Source: Candidatus Saccharimonadota bacterium
GTDB taxonomy: Bacteria; Patescibacteriota; Saccharimonadia; Saccharimonadales; Saccharimonadaceae
Direction: 5' to 3'
Assembly (NCBI GenBank): GCA_027492465.1
Contig: JAPUET010000023.1
Span: forward strand, 1-61,583
Length of the DNA: 61,583 nucleotides
The position numbers were made by a program, and so were the translations under genes. Positions within the stretch are counted from its first letter, which is position 1, and every line of letters begins with the position of its first letter. Positions 1 to 8,367 of the stretch are shown in pieces. The notes beneath the pieces are model-generated. The model did not search any database and was not told the origin of the DNA. It saw only the letters and a list, made by a program, of their open reading frames with translations.

Positions 1-8
1 TCACCAAG

Positions 9-39
9 AAAAATACCTCAGCGTGCCTGAGGTATTTTT
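9..39. terminator. Intrinsic terminator, 12-bp stem
   Basis: A perfect 12-bp inverted repeat (arms 9-20 and 28-39, 7-nt loop) lies just beyond the stop of the DEAD-box helicase gene. The A/T-rich ends of the arms supply a T-run in either direction, so it could stop transcripts from both sides. The gene to the left is outside the window. Confidence 0.85.
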
Positions 40-47
40 CTTTTTGC

Positions 48-1304
48 TTATCTACTGCTCATTCCACGCTGCTCGACAAAAGTGAGCGCGGTACCAGATT
101 TGCCTCCGCGGCCCGTTCGACCAATGCGGTGCACATAATCATCGTAGGTTTGCGGCACATCAAAGTTAATCACATGGCTCACGTTTGGAATATCGAGTCC
201 GCGTGCGGCGACATCGGTAGCGAACAGTACACGTGCTTTACCGGTCTTAAAGTCGTCGAGCGCGCGTGTCCGTTGGCCCTGCGATTTATTACCATGAATT
301 GCCCGCGAGCTAATGCCCAGCTTGTCAACGCCGTCGCTCAGGCGCTGCACGCCATACTTTGTTTCGCCAAACACAATCACTTTTTCAAATTCTTCATCGC
401 TTAGCAAATTGATTAGCAGCTCGCGCTTATGGTCTTTGTCGGTGTAATGAACTACATCTTGGTAGATATGGTCGTTGGTTTCATTCACTTTCACTGAAAC
501 AGTTTCAGGTTGCTTCATAAAATCTTCGGCAATCGCACGAATACCAGCGCTAAAGGTAGCACTAAAACAAAGCGTTTGGCGCTCCTCTGGTAGCAACCCC
601 GCAATACGGCGAATATCATTCACAAAACCCATATCGAGCATGCGATCCGCTTCGTCGAGCACAAAGGCATTCACGCCAGCAAGACTAAGCGTCCCGCGGT
701 CGATATGGTCTTTAATACGACCTGGCGTGCCAATAACAACATGAGGTCGGCGCTGCAAACCGCGTAGCTGTGGATTAATATTCACACCACCAACAAGCAA
801 TACCGAATACAATTTCATGCCGGCAGAAAAACGGCGGAACTCTTCGTCAATTTGCTGTGCAAGCTCGCGCGTTGGCGCCATAATCAAAATAGAAAAGTAG
901 TGGCGATGTTTCGCAAGATGGGTGAGTAGGGGCAATAGAAATGCCGCCGTTTTACCGGTACCGGTATTTGCGAGCCCAATCAAATCCTTACCCTCAAGTA
1001 CCAAGGGAATCGTCTGATCCTGAATGGCGCTTGGGCTACTAAACCCAATGTTTTCGAGATTTCGCTGAATAGTTGGATTGAGCGCAAAGTCGCTAAATTT
1101 ATGCGTTGGCTCGTACGTATCGGCAGCGGTACTTGCCGCTACGGTATCGCGATTAATAAAGCGAGAGGGATGAATGGTCTGCTTATTAAGCTGACCCGAT
1201 TTACCGCCGCCACTCGAGCGACGACCACCACTGTACCCACCATTGCGACGGCGTGGATTATTCCGCGGCGCACCGCCACGAAAAGAACGTTTGTTGTTTT
1301 GCAT
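48..1304 (-). CDS. DEAD-box ATP-dependent RNA helicase
   Basis: ATP-dependent RNA helicase that remodels RNA duplexes in ribosome assembly or mRNA turnover. The 418-residue protein has an N-terminal basic Arg/Gly/Asn tail (about residues 1-45), a Q-motif, Walker A (NTGTGKT), the DEAD box, SAT, ARGLD and the HRIGRTGR motif near the C-terminus. It ends soon after the helicase core, so it lacks a C-terminal RNA-binding extension; the basic N-tail may substitute. An upstream ATG at 1328 is open, but the start at 1304 has AAAGG (1313-1317) at good spacing. A sigma70-type promoter lies at 1399-1427. The leader has a hairpin touching the ribosome-binding site, which could give cold-responsive translation (inference). 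The exact subfamily (RhlE, CsdA or other) is not resolved. Confidence 0.95.
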   Translation of the reverse strand: MQNNKRSFRGGAPRNNPRRRNGGYSGGRRSSGGGKSGQLNKQTIHPSRFINRDTVAASTAADTYEPTHKFSDFALNPTIQRNLENIGFSSPSAIQDQTIPLVLEGKDLIGLANTGTGKTAAFLLPLLTHLAKHRHYFSILIMAPTRELAQQIDEEFRRFSAGMKLYSVLLVGGVNINPQLRGLQRRPHVVIGTPGRIKDHIDRGTLSLAGVNAFVLDEADRMLDMGFVNDIRRIAGLLPEERQTLCFSATFSAGIRAIAEDFMKQPETVSVKVNETNDHIYQDVVHYTDKDHKRELLINLLSDEEFEKVIVFGETKYGVQRLSDGVDKLGISSRAIHGNKSQGQRTRALDDFKTGKARVLFATDVAARGLDIPNVSHVINFDVPQTYDDYVHRIGRTGRGGKSGTALTFVEQRGMSSR

Positions 1305-1317
1305 GTATATAACCTTT

Positions 1318-1338
1318 CGTTCATACAAATGATGAACG
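1318..1338 (-). promoter_or_regulatory. Hairpin abutting the helicase ribosome-binding site
   Basis: A 7-bp inverted repeat (CGTTCAT at 1318-1324, ATGAACG at 1332-1338) lies in the leader of the DEAD-box gene. It touches the AAAGG ribosome-binding site at 1313-1317. Such a hairpin could modulate initiation; the role is inferred only. Confidence 0.4.
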
Positions 1339-1398
1339 CTCGAGGCTAATAGGGGAGCTTCATCCGAATTTACGTACTTTCATACGTCAACTCATTTC

Positions 1399-1427
1399 AT
1401 TGTAGCACACTTTTTATAAAAAGTCAA
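1399..1427 (-). promoter_or_regulatory. Sigma70-type promoter for DEAD-box helicase
   Basis: On the minus strand: -35 TTGACT (1422-1427), 17-nt spacer, -10 TACAAT (1399-1404) with an upstream TG dinucleotide. It predicts a start near 1392 and a leader of about 88 nt. Confidence 0.8.
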
Positions 1428-1457
1428 TATGCTTGTGTTCATAGTTTGAATAGAGTA

Positions 1458-1486
1458 TTGCATTTTTGTAAATAATATGCTATAAT
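1458..1486 (+). promoter_or_regulatory. Promoter of GC-rich unit A
   Basis: -35 TTGCAT (1458-1463), 17-nt spacer, extended -10 TGC-TATAAT (1481-1486). It drives the small GC-rich gene at 1525 with a leader of about 30 nt. The promoter is AT-rich and resembles the other promoters of this genome, although the gene does not. Confidence 0.8.
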
Positions 1487-1524
1487 GAACATTAGTCCCA
1501 TACCACTAGAGATAAGGAATAGTC

Positions 1525-1854
1525 ATGGCCGTTCTTGGAATCCTGATGGAGGACACGGCGATTCGTTGGACGAACCGCCGCCACCACAAGACGGCGATGC
1601 GCCAAGCGCGCGAGATCGCGCAGCAGGCACGACGCGATATAACCTCCTTCGGGCGGGCTGCCGACCGTGCCGAACGACGGAAGGTCGCTTCGGCGGAACT
1701 CCCGGCCGGGCGCATGGCCCGAACGGTCCACCGGGCCGGCCAGGCCACCTCGCTTGCGGTCACTCTGGCCGAGTTGCTGGCCGCAGCCACCACAATCCGC
1801 CTCGCTATTCACGAGCTGCGGCAACCCCTACCAAAGAAGGAGGTGAGCGAGTAA
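1525..1854 (+). CDS. Small GC-rich orphan protein, Ala/Arg-rich helical (unit A)
   Basis: Unrecognised 109-residue protein. The start ATG at 1525 follows AAGGA at suitable spacing and a strong promoter. The sequence is rich in Ala, Arg and Gln and should be mostly helical and basic. It shows no signal peptide; a weakly hydrophobic helix lies near residues 75-95. Base composition is unlike the neighbours: the line 1681-1740 has 46 G/C of 60, against about 31 of 60 in ordinary genes here, with many G/C-ending codons. It stands alone between convergent or divergent genes and is closed by a GC-rich hairpin. It belongs to the set of five similar units in the window. Recent transfer from a GC-rich organism (for example an actinobacterial host) is an inference. 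The antisense and +1 frames are also open, so coding is likely but not certain. Confidence 0.65.
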   Translation: MAVLGILMEDTAIRWTNRRHHKTAMRQAREIAQQARRDITSFGRAADRAERRKVASAELPAGRMARTVHRAGQATSLAVTLAELLAAATTIRLAIHELRQPLPKKEVSE

Positions 1855-1862
1855 GTAAATTC

Positions 1863-1930
1863 GCCGCCGAAACGGCCCTCGAAGTCGAGCACACAGCTCC
1901 TTCGCTCCGCTTCGGCGGCCGTTTCATTTT
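1863..1930. terminator. GC-rich hairpin closing unit A
   Basis: Arms GAAACGGCC (1869-1877) and GGCCGTTTC (1917-1925) pair perfectly, and an overlapping GCCGCCGAA/TTCGGCGG pairing is possible. ATTTTA follows on the plus strand. It sits between the unit A gene and the convergent CNNM gene. Confidence 0.65.
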
Positions 1931-1936
1931 ACAGAG

Positions 1937-2965
1937 CTATCGTCGCTGTGTCTCGTCGCGAATTGTACCGACAAGCTCTTCTAACACATCTTCAAGCATC
2001 ACTACGCCCACTAGCCGGTTTCGCTCATTTACCACCTCGGCGATATGCGCACCCGAACGTTGCATTACCGACAGCGCATCGCGTGCAGAATCCGTTGGTC
2101 GAACCGAGGGAAGCGAGCGAATCTTCGAGGCAATCGTCCGACCGTTTTCAAGACTAAGCAAATCTTTGATATGGATATAGCCCTTTAGGCCACCACCTTC
2201 ACGGCGCACCGGAAACCGCGAATAACCTGTTTCAACAACCAGCCGCTCAACTTCAGCCGACGTTGGCTTTGGACTTGTTGCAATCACTCGAGACATGGGC
2301 GTTACCACGCTCATGATTGTTTGGGTGTCAAACTCTAAACTATGCGAGAGTAGCTGCTCTTCCTCCGAACTAAGCAAGCCCTCGCGGTGCGATTCTTTCA
2401 CAAACCCGATTACTTCGTCGCGATCAAAACTACTAGCAATTTCATCGCGCGGCTGTATGCCAATGAGACGGAGGGTTCCATTCGCAATCGCATTTAATAA
2501 GCCAATGACAGGCCGGATGGCGCGAACAATATAAAACAGTACCGGCACAAGCACCAGCGCAGAACGCGTTGGACCAGCAAGGGCAAGGTTCTTTGGTACC
2601 ATTTCTCCTACCACCACATGCACGTACACCATGAGCAGCATTGCAATCACAAACGCCACAATATGGCGAGTGACCTCCGAGAGTCCTGCCGCAGCAAATG
2701 GGGCTTCAAGCAGATGTGCTACAAGTGGTTCGCCAACCGCACCAAATACCAGGCTACATAACGTCACACCCAGCTGAGCACCAGCAAGCATCATCGAAAC
2801 CTGCTCCATAGCGAGCAATGTTATTTTGGCAACGCGCGAACCATTGGCGGCGCGTAGCTCAATACTCGTACGCCTAGCAGACACAAGCGCAAACTCAGCA
2901 CCCACAAAAAACGCGTTTCCCACAAGCATCGTAAATGCTAAAAACGCACTTAGCTCCAGGCTCAC
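1937..2965 (-). CDS. CNNM-domain/CBS-pair membrane protein, short form
   Basis: 342-residue protein of the CNNM (DUF21)/hemolysin-C-like family, linked to divalent-cation (Mg2+) efflux or homeostasis at the membrane. The N-terminal half has about four hydrophobic segments starting at residue 5 (with GAEFALVSARR after the first). A tandem CBS pair follows, ending with the typical VVMLEDVLEELVG. The protein stops right after the second CBS motif, so the C-terminal CorC_HlyC domain present in the upstream paralogue is missing. Its ATG overlaps the TGA of that paralogue by 4 nt, so the two are probably translationally coupled and may form a hetero-oligomer (inference). Substrate not determined. 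Confidence 0.9.
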   Translation of the reverse strand: MSLELSAFLAFTMLVGNAFFVGAEFALVSARRTSIELRAANGSRVAKITLLAMEQVSMMLAGAQLGVTLCSLVFGAVGEPLVAHLLEAPFAAAGLSEVTRHIVAFVIAMLLMVYVHVVVGEMVPKNLALAGPTRSALVLVPVLFYIVRAIRPVIGLLNAIANGTLRLIGIQPRDEIASSFDRDEVIGFVKESHREGLLSSEEEQLLSHSLEFDTQTIMSVVTPMSRVIATSPKPTSAEVERLVVETGYSRFPVRREGGGLKGYIHIKDLLSLENGRTIASKIRSLPSVRPTDSARDALSVMQRSGAHIAEVVNERNRLVGVVMLEDVLEELVGTIRDETQRR

Positions 2966-4308
2966 GATTGGGCCTCCTCAGGCACTAGCTCGACACACTC
3001 GACGCGAAGGCGATCGATTCGGTGACCGTCCATTCGAACAACAGTAAATTGCACCTCGATTATTTCACCCTCTCGATCAACACCGGCCGTCACAATGGTA
3101 TCTTTTACCTCCGGAATGCGACCTAATTGATGTGCAACAATCCCGCCAACGGTTTCCACTTCGTCGTGTTCGGATAGATAAATATCGGTAGCTTCTGCCA
3201 ATTCATCAGGGCGAAGCAGTCCTGAGACTTCCCAGCTGCCAGAATCAATGTCGCGCACCGGAGCTTTCGATTGGTCGTGCTCGTCTTTCAAATCGCCAAC
3301 CAGCTCTTCAAGTAAATCTTCAATGGTAATTAAGCCATCAACCGCACCAAATTCATCAACTGCCACTGCCATCTGCAGGCCGTTGCCGCGCAGATCGTCA
3401 AGCAACGTCTCGAGTGAAATACTTGACGGCACAAGGAGAGGCTCAACCATAATATCTTTCACGAGCGTGGCTTTACGAGCCTCTTTCTCCACTGAGAGCG
3501 CGTGCTTAATATGCACCACACCAAGCACTTCATCGAGCGTTGCACCGTGCACTGGAAAACGCGAAAACCCAGTCTCACGCGCTAGTTGTAGTACGTCCAC
3601 TGCGCTTGCACTCGCAGGCAATGCCCGAATTCGTAACCGTGGCGTTATAGCATCGAGCGTTGTAAGGTCGCCAAAATTAAGACTACGCTCAAGCATGGCT
3701 GCCGTTTCACGGGGCAGGGTGCCATGAGCCGCCGAGCGACGCACGAGGCTCAGCAGCTCATCAGCCGAACGCGCCGAGGCTAATTCTTCGGTTGGCTGTA
3801 CGCCAAACCAATGAAGTACGCCATTAGCACTCGCGTTCAACAAGCGAATCGGTAGACGCATAACGCGTGTAAAGAATAGTAGTGGCATCTGGACAATAGC
3901 CGCGGTTTTATAGGGCCGCGCAATCGCTAAATTCTTTGGTACAAGCTCGCCAAAAATCATCGTGAGGGCGGTTGCAAGTACCAAACCAACCACGATAGCA
4001 ATGGTGCTTATGAGCTGTTCGGGAACGCGCATCAAAATGAGCACGGGGCGGAGTAGGTCGGCTATTGCCGGTTCAGCCAAGTAGCCAATCAACAAATTGG
4101 TAAGCGTAATGCCAACTTGAGCGCTCGAGAGCTGTGTCGACAGGGTTTTGAGCGCCTCTAATACGCGCTTGGCGTGTTTGTCTCCCTTTTTAGCGAGCGT
4201 TTCGACAGAATTACGATTTACCGCAAGAAGCGAAAATTCGGCGGCAACAAAAAGACCACATGCCACCACAAGTAAGAAGGAGATGAGTAAAAGAAGTAGA
4301 GCTGTCAT
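2962..4308 (-). CDS. CNNM-domain/CBS/CorC_HlyC membrane protein, full form
   Basis: 448-residue full-length member of the CNNM/hemolysin-C family. It has an N-terminal transmembrane CNNM domain (about residues 1-190), a CBS pair ending in ITIEDLLEELVGDL, and a C-terminal CorC_HlyC domain (from about residue 350, SWEVSGLLRPDEL onward). The family is linked to Mg2+/Co2+ handling. It is first in a two-gene unit with the shorter paralogue that overlaps its 3' end. A minus-strand TATAAT lies near 4367-4372, giving a leader of about 50 nt. The two proteins align along their length, so they arose by tandem duplication followed by loss of the last domain in one. Confidence 0.92.
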   Translation of the reverse strand: MTALLLLLISFLLVVACGLFVAAEFSLLAVNRNSVETLAKKGDKHAKRVLEALKTLSTQLSSAQVGITLTNLLIGYLAEPAIADLLRPVLILMRVPEQLISTIAIVVGLVLATALTMIFGELVPKNLAIARPYKTAAIVQMPLLFFTRVMRLPIRLLNASANGVLHWFGVQPTEELASARSADELLSLVRRSAAHGTLPRETAAMLERSLNFGDLTTLDAITPRLRIRALPASASAVDVLQLARETGFSRFPVHGATLDEVLGVVHIKHALSVEKEARKATLVKDIMVEPLLVPSSISLETLLDDLRGNGLQMAVAVDEFGAVDGLITIEDLLEELVGDLKDEHDQSKAPVRDIDSGSWEVSGLLRPDELAEATDIYLSEHDEVETVGGIVAHQLGRIPEVKDTIVTAGVDREGEIIEVQFTVVRMDGHRIDRLRVECVELVPEEAQS

Positions 4309-4389
4309 TACAATCTCAAATCTAGCGCACCATTAGCGTACTAAAACTACACATGTATTGTACCTATTATAGCATGATTCTGGCACGAT

Positions 4390-5235
4390 TTACTGTCGGC
4401 CATCAAGTGAGCGTAAGCGCCTCACTCGATCTTCGGTAGAAGGATGAGTACTAAACAAGCTTGCGAGCCCGCGCATACTAAACATGTTGGCAAACATTAA
4501 ACTTGCCGTCGCTTCTTCGGTGGGGCTTGGTTGTAAGGGGGGAGCAGACTGCTTCCACTGTTCAAGCTTCATCAGCGCACCTTCGAGCTCGCGGCCGCTG
4601 CCTAGAGTATGGGCGCTGTGTTCATCCGCTAAATATTCTCGGGCACGCGAAATCGCCATCTGAATTACCATCGCAGCAAGCGGTGCCAAAATAACGGCTA
4701 CGACCGCAGCAATCGGATTGCTATTTTCACTATCGCGATCACCGCCGAACATAAAGGCAAATTGCGTGACATAGCTAATAGCACCAGCCATACACGCTGC
4801 AATGGTGCTCACGAGCATATCGCGATTTTTAACATGACCTAACTCATGGGCCAAAACGGCCTGTAATTCGGACTCTGTCAAAATTTCCATAATACCAGAG
4901 GTTACAGCAACAGCTGCCTTTTGCGGTGAACGACCGGTTGCAAAGGCATTCGGGATGGGCGTATCAACATAGTACAGTTTCGGCATTGGCATACTCTCAC
5001 GCATAGCGAGATCACGGACAATGCGCTCTACCTCTGGATATTTACCGTCAAGCGGCTTCGCACCTTGCATCTTTAGCACCAATGAGTCACTAAACCAGTA
5101 CATAAATATATTCGTCACACACCCAAACCCAAGGGCGATCAGCATGCCGCTTTGTCCCCCAAAAAGATACCCAACAAGCATGAATATGCCCGTTAAGCCA
5201 GCCATGAGTAGTGTGGTTTTAAAAACTTGTGTCAT
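4390..5235 (-). CDS. htpX: Membrane zinc metalloprotease HtpX
   Basis: Integral-membrane M48 zinc protease that degrades damaged membrane proteins. The 281-residue protein has two N-terminal hydrophobic segments (about 7-26 and 30-55), the HELGH zinc site at 130-134, another two membrane segments, and the third-ligand region SRAREYLADEHS, followed by a STHPSTEDRV-type C-terminal motif. Length is normal for HtpX. The start has a strong GGGAGG ribosome-binding site three bases before the ATG. The -10 TATAAT (5268-5273, minus strand) has an extended TGC element. It is transcribed separately from the CNNM pair downstream. Confidence 0.96.
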   Translation of the reverse strand: MTQVFKTTLLMAGLTGIFMLVGYLFGGQSGMLIALGFGCVTNIFMYWFSDSLVLKMQGAKPLDGKYPEVERIVRDLAMRESMPMPKLYYVDTPIPNAFATGRSPQKAAVAVTSGIMEILTESELQAVLAHELGHVKNRDMLVSTIAACMAGAISYVTQFAFMFGGDRDSENSNPIAAVVAVILAPLAAMVIQMAISRAREYLADEHSAHTLGSGRELEGALMKLEQWKQSAPPLQPSPTEEATASLMFANMFSMRGLASLFSTHPSTEDRVRRLRSLDGRQ

Positions 5236-5267
5236 CTTCCTCCCGGTAAGCGTTATGATATAAACTA

Positions 5268-5273
5268 ATTATA
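5268..5273 (-). promoter_or_regulatory. Extended -10 element of htpX
   Basis: Minus-strand TGC-TATAAT; the sequence 17 nt upstream is only weakly like a -35. Leader of about 25 nt before the SD-bearing htpX start. Confidence 0.55.
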
Positions 5274-5394
5274 GCATATTACTCGTGTTTTGTCGGCGGA
5301 AGGGCGAACAGTTTATTGCTTAAAAACAAGAGCCGAGTTATACTAAGCACAAGTAGCATTAACTCTAGTAGGGGGCACCATAAAATCACACACT

Positions 5395-7368
5395 ATGACC
5401 CGCTTTTGGCATCGCCGCTCAAGCGAAGCGATTATGTTGGTGGGCCTTGCACTTGTGGGAGTGTTTGCATGGGGATACTTGGGCGGAACCGACCAGCTTA
5501 ACCGTGCGATGCAAGTACCAGTTATACCTGCCGTTAGTGCAGGACTTATTCTGATAGTCGGTTTAGTCGGCTATTTTTTCGCACCCCTAAAATCGCTGCA
5601 AACATCGGCAGCCATAAATTACGCATTGCTTATCATCACTTTAGCACTGCTCGTTATGCAAACCGATGGGTTGCAATCGGGCTATTTTCCACTACTCGTT
5701 GCCACACTTGGCTTTGCCGGCGCTTTTGGACTGGGCGGTATTTTTGCGGGCACAGGCGGCTTCGCAGTGTTTATGATCATGCAGTACATGGGACGAGAGC
5801 TTGGTGAAAGTGACATTATGCTTTTGTCGCTACTCTGCGCGTTACCGCTTATTGCAAGTTTCATTATTTGGGGAAGAAGCGAAAAAGTCACCGAGGAAAC
5901 AAAGAAAGATCGTTCATATCACGAACTTGCCAGCGAACTAAGCCAAGTATCGGGAAAGTCTGAAGTGGTAATTAATGCAATCGGTGACGGGGTGCTTGCG
6001 CTCAATGGGCAAGGCACCATTGAACTGATTAATCCCGCCGCCGAGCAGATTCTCGGCTGGGACAAGCATGACAGTTTAACCCTCACCTATAAGTCGATAC
6101 TTAAAATGCTCGACACAAAAAACAAAGAGGTGACCGACACAAACGATCCCGTAGCATTGGTGCTTGCCAATAATAAGCCGGTGAAAAACGACAGCTTTAG
6201 CTTGCAAACGCAATCGGGAAAAACATTCTTAGCCAGTATCACCGTGAGTCCGGTAGGTCAGCCAGGCCAAGGAGTAATTGTGGTATTTCGTGATATCACT
6301 ACCGAAAAATCAGACGAACGCCAGCGTGCTGAATTTATCTCTACAGCAAGTCACGAAATGCGCACACCCGTCGCAAGTATCGAAGGTTACCTGGGTCTCG
6401 CACTCAACCCGGCAACCGCATCAATTGATCCGAAAGCACGCGAATTTATTACTAAAGCTCATGCTTCGGCCCAACACCTAGGCCGGCTGTTTTCCGACCT
6501 GCTCGATGTTAGTAAAGCTGATGATTCTCGCCTAAAAAATGACCCAAAGGTCGTCGATATTGTACCGTTTATCCACGAGATTATTCAAGGACTCACCCCT
6601 AAAGCCACCGAAAAGGGTCTGCGTGTCCACTATAAGCCTATGCCTGATGGCATGTCGCTCGAAAATGACCCCAATCGGCGCTTAAATCCTGTTCTTTATT
6701 CATATGTCGATAACGATCATCTCCGCGAGGTAGTTCAAAACCTCATCGAAAATGCCATCAAATACACACTAAAAGGCGAAGTAGTAGTAGATGTTACTAG
6801 TAGCGACTCGCATATTGTAATTAGCGTTACCGACACCGGCATTGGCATCCCCCGCGAAGACCAACGCCACCTATTTCAGAAGTTTTACCGCGTCGACAAC
6901 AGTGACACACGTGAAATCGGTGGCACTGGGCTTGGCCTATACCTTTGCCGACGTCTTACCGAAACCATGGGGGGGCGTATCTGGGTTGAAAGTGAGTATA
7001 AGCACGGGAGCACTTTTTTTGTAGAAATAGCCCGTATTGAACATGATGAAGCGCAGCGTCGCATTGAACAGGCGAGTGTTGAAGCCGAACAACAGGTGGC
7101 TCAAGAAAAACTCCATGCCGCATCGCTGGCCACGCCCGCCGAACCTCAAGTAACGCCACTTGTCGACTCTTCCTTGCCACAACCTGGCGTGACCCCATCA
7201 ACGCTCCCAGCACCGGTTACGCCGTCGCTCCCGCCCACTCCAGCCGCTCCTCAGTCTCTACAACCCACACCCGCCGTAAATGTAAATCGTACCAACACCC
7301 CTATAACAACTATTGAAGCTAACACGGCACGTACCACGCCCCGCATCTCTGTGCCACCTCGTCAATAA
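5395..7368 (+). CDS. Membrane PAS sensor histidine kinase with Pro-rich tail
   Basis: 657-residue sensor kinase. Hydrophobic segments fill residues 12-160 (about five to six helices), followed by a PAS domain (about 190-300), the HisKA box SHEMRTP with phospho-acceptor His320, and a HATPase domain (N-box NLIENAIKYT about 449, DTGIGIP about 480, GTGLGLYL about 510). After the catalytic domain comes a coiled, Glu/Gln-rich stretch and about 80 residues rich in Pro, Thr and Ala, probably disordered. It is followed 45 nt later by a response regulator with a similar Pro-rich tail, so the pair probably works together. No Shine-Dalgarno is obvious. A TATACT at about 5338 could serve as -10. The signal sensed is unknown. 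Confidence 0.93.
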   Translation: MTRFWHRRSSEAIMLVGLALVGVFAWGYLGGTDQLNRAMQVPVIPAVSAGLILIVGLVGYFFAPLKSLQTSAAINYALLIITLALLVMQTDGLQSGYFPLLVATLGFAGAFGLGGIFAGTGGFAVFMIMQYMGRELGESDIMLLSLLCALPLIASFIIWGRSEKVTEETKKDRSYHELASELSQVSGKSEVVINAIGDGVLALNGQGTIELINPAAEQILGWDKHDSLTLTYKSILKMLDTKNKEVTDTNDPVALVLANNKPVKNDSFSLQTQSGKTFLASITVSPVGQPGQGVIVVFRDITTEKSDERQRAEFISTASHEMRTPVASIEGYLGLALNPATASIDPKAREFITKAHASAQHLGRLFSDLLDVSKADDSRLKNDPKVVDIVPFIHEIIQGLTPKATEKGLRVHYKPMPDGMSLENDPNRRLNPVLYSYVDNDHLREVVQNLIENAIKYTLKGEVVVDVTSSDSHIVISVTDTGIGIPREDQRHLFQKFYRVDNSDTREIGGTGLGLYLCRRLTETMGGRIWVESEYKHGSTFFVEIARIEHDEAQRRIEQASVEAEQQVAQEKLHAASLATPAEPQVTPLVDSSLPQPGVTPSTLPAPVTPSLPPTPAAPQSLQPTPAVNVNRTNTPITTIEANTARTTPRISVPPRQ

Positions 7369-7413
7369 AACCTATGGCTTTTTTTACCACAAGCATCTAC
7401 AATAGAAGATAAC

Positions 7414-8364
7414 ATGACCAAGATACTACTAGTAGAGGACGACAAAAGCTTACGTGAAATCTACGGCGTCCGCCTCCTTGCTGAAGGCTACGATATCATT
7501 TCGGCCGGTGACGGAGAAGAAGCGCTCGCAATGGCAATCAAAGACCGACCAAATCTCATCTTAAGCGATGTGATGATGCCAAAAATTAGCGGCTTTGACA
7601 TGCTCGATATTTTGCGTAGCACCACCGAAACACGGGATATTAAAGTTATTATGATGACTGCGCTCTCAAGTGAAGAACAGCGCCAACGCGGCGTCAGTTT
7701 GGGTGCAGACCGCTACCTTGTAAAATCCCAGGTCGGCATCGAAGACGTTGTACGCACGGTACACGAGGTTCTTGCTGACGCACCCGTGACCGGTCAAACG
7801 CCACTCGTGAGCCCCGCCCCAACAAGCCCAACCGCTCCTGTCACACCAACACCGATCACAGCTCCTAGTCCAGCGATCCCGCCAACTCCTGCGCCCGTTG
7901 CCGCTCCAGTCATACCTACTTCTGCTCCAATAGGCACAGCGCCTACTGCCGCTAGCCCTACAACTCCAGCCGTAAGCGACAGCACATTGGCCGCCGCACC
8001 TGGTTCTGTGCCTACAGCGCTTTCACCAGCCCCTACAGAGCCTACTCCTTCTACTGGCTCCACTTCATTGCCTCAGAGTGTATTACCGGAGCCATCTGCA
8101 CCATTTTCAACTCCGCGCCCAACAAACCTTGCCGGTCGCGTTATTCAGCCACTTGAATCAGCAAGTAATCCTGGGCCAGATTTTGGCAATATGATCGATA
8201 AAGAACTGGGCGGCGAAGCACCAGCCGGTACAGCCTCTCCAACCCCTGAGCTAGCATTTGAGGAAACACCTCATCCTGCCGCCCAAAATCCCACCTCCGC
8301 TGCCGCGCCAAACCCACTACCGCCGCTTCCTCCACTCCCCCCAGCGCCAAAAACCGGCGTTTAG
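7414..8364 (+). CDS. Response regulator: receiver domain plus long Pro/Ala-rich tail
   Basis: 316-residue protein. Residues 1-122 form a canonical receiver domain with acidic pocket D9/D10, phospho-acceptor D52 (LSDVMMPK) and K104. Residues 125-316 are a low-complexity tail dominated by Pro, Ala, Thr and Ser, ending in repeated PPLPPLPP-type motifs. There is no DNA-binding or enzymatic output domain, so output probably goes through protein-protein contacts. It follows the sensor kinase, which also carries a Pro-rich tail. The receiver closely resembles the stand-alone regulator at 51763-52146 (both have MMPKISGFD and YLVKSQV). A TACAAT lies only about 10 nt before the ATG, so a separate leaderless transcript is possible. 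The high proline coding is not shifted in GC like the GC-rich units. Confidence 0.9.
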   Translation: MTKILLVEDDKSLREIYGVRLLAEGYDIISAGDGEEALAMAIKDRPNLILSDVMMPKISGFDMLDILRSTTETRDIKVIMMTALSSEEQRQRGVSLGADRYLVKSQVGIEDVVRTVHEVLADAPVTGQTPLVSPAPTSPTAPVTPTPITAPSPAIPPTPAPVAAPVIPTSAPIGTAPTAASPTTPAVSDSTLAAAPGSVPTALSPAPTEPTPSTGSTSLPQSVLPEPSAPFSTPRPTNLAGRVIQPLESASNPGPDFGNMIDKELGGEAPAGTASPTPELAFEETPHPAAQNPTSAAAPNPLPPLPPLPPAPKTGV

Positions 8365-8367
8365 CCT

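Noticed and set aside
1485-2180. 231-residue plus-strand frame across unit A and the CNNM 3' end
   Set aside because: Shadow of the CNNM gene and of the GC-rich gene; no promoter or SD of its own at the right place.
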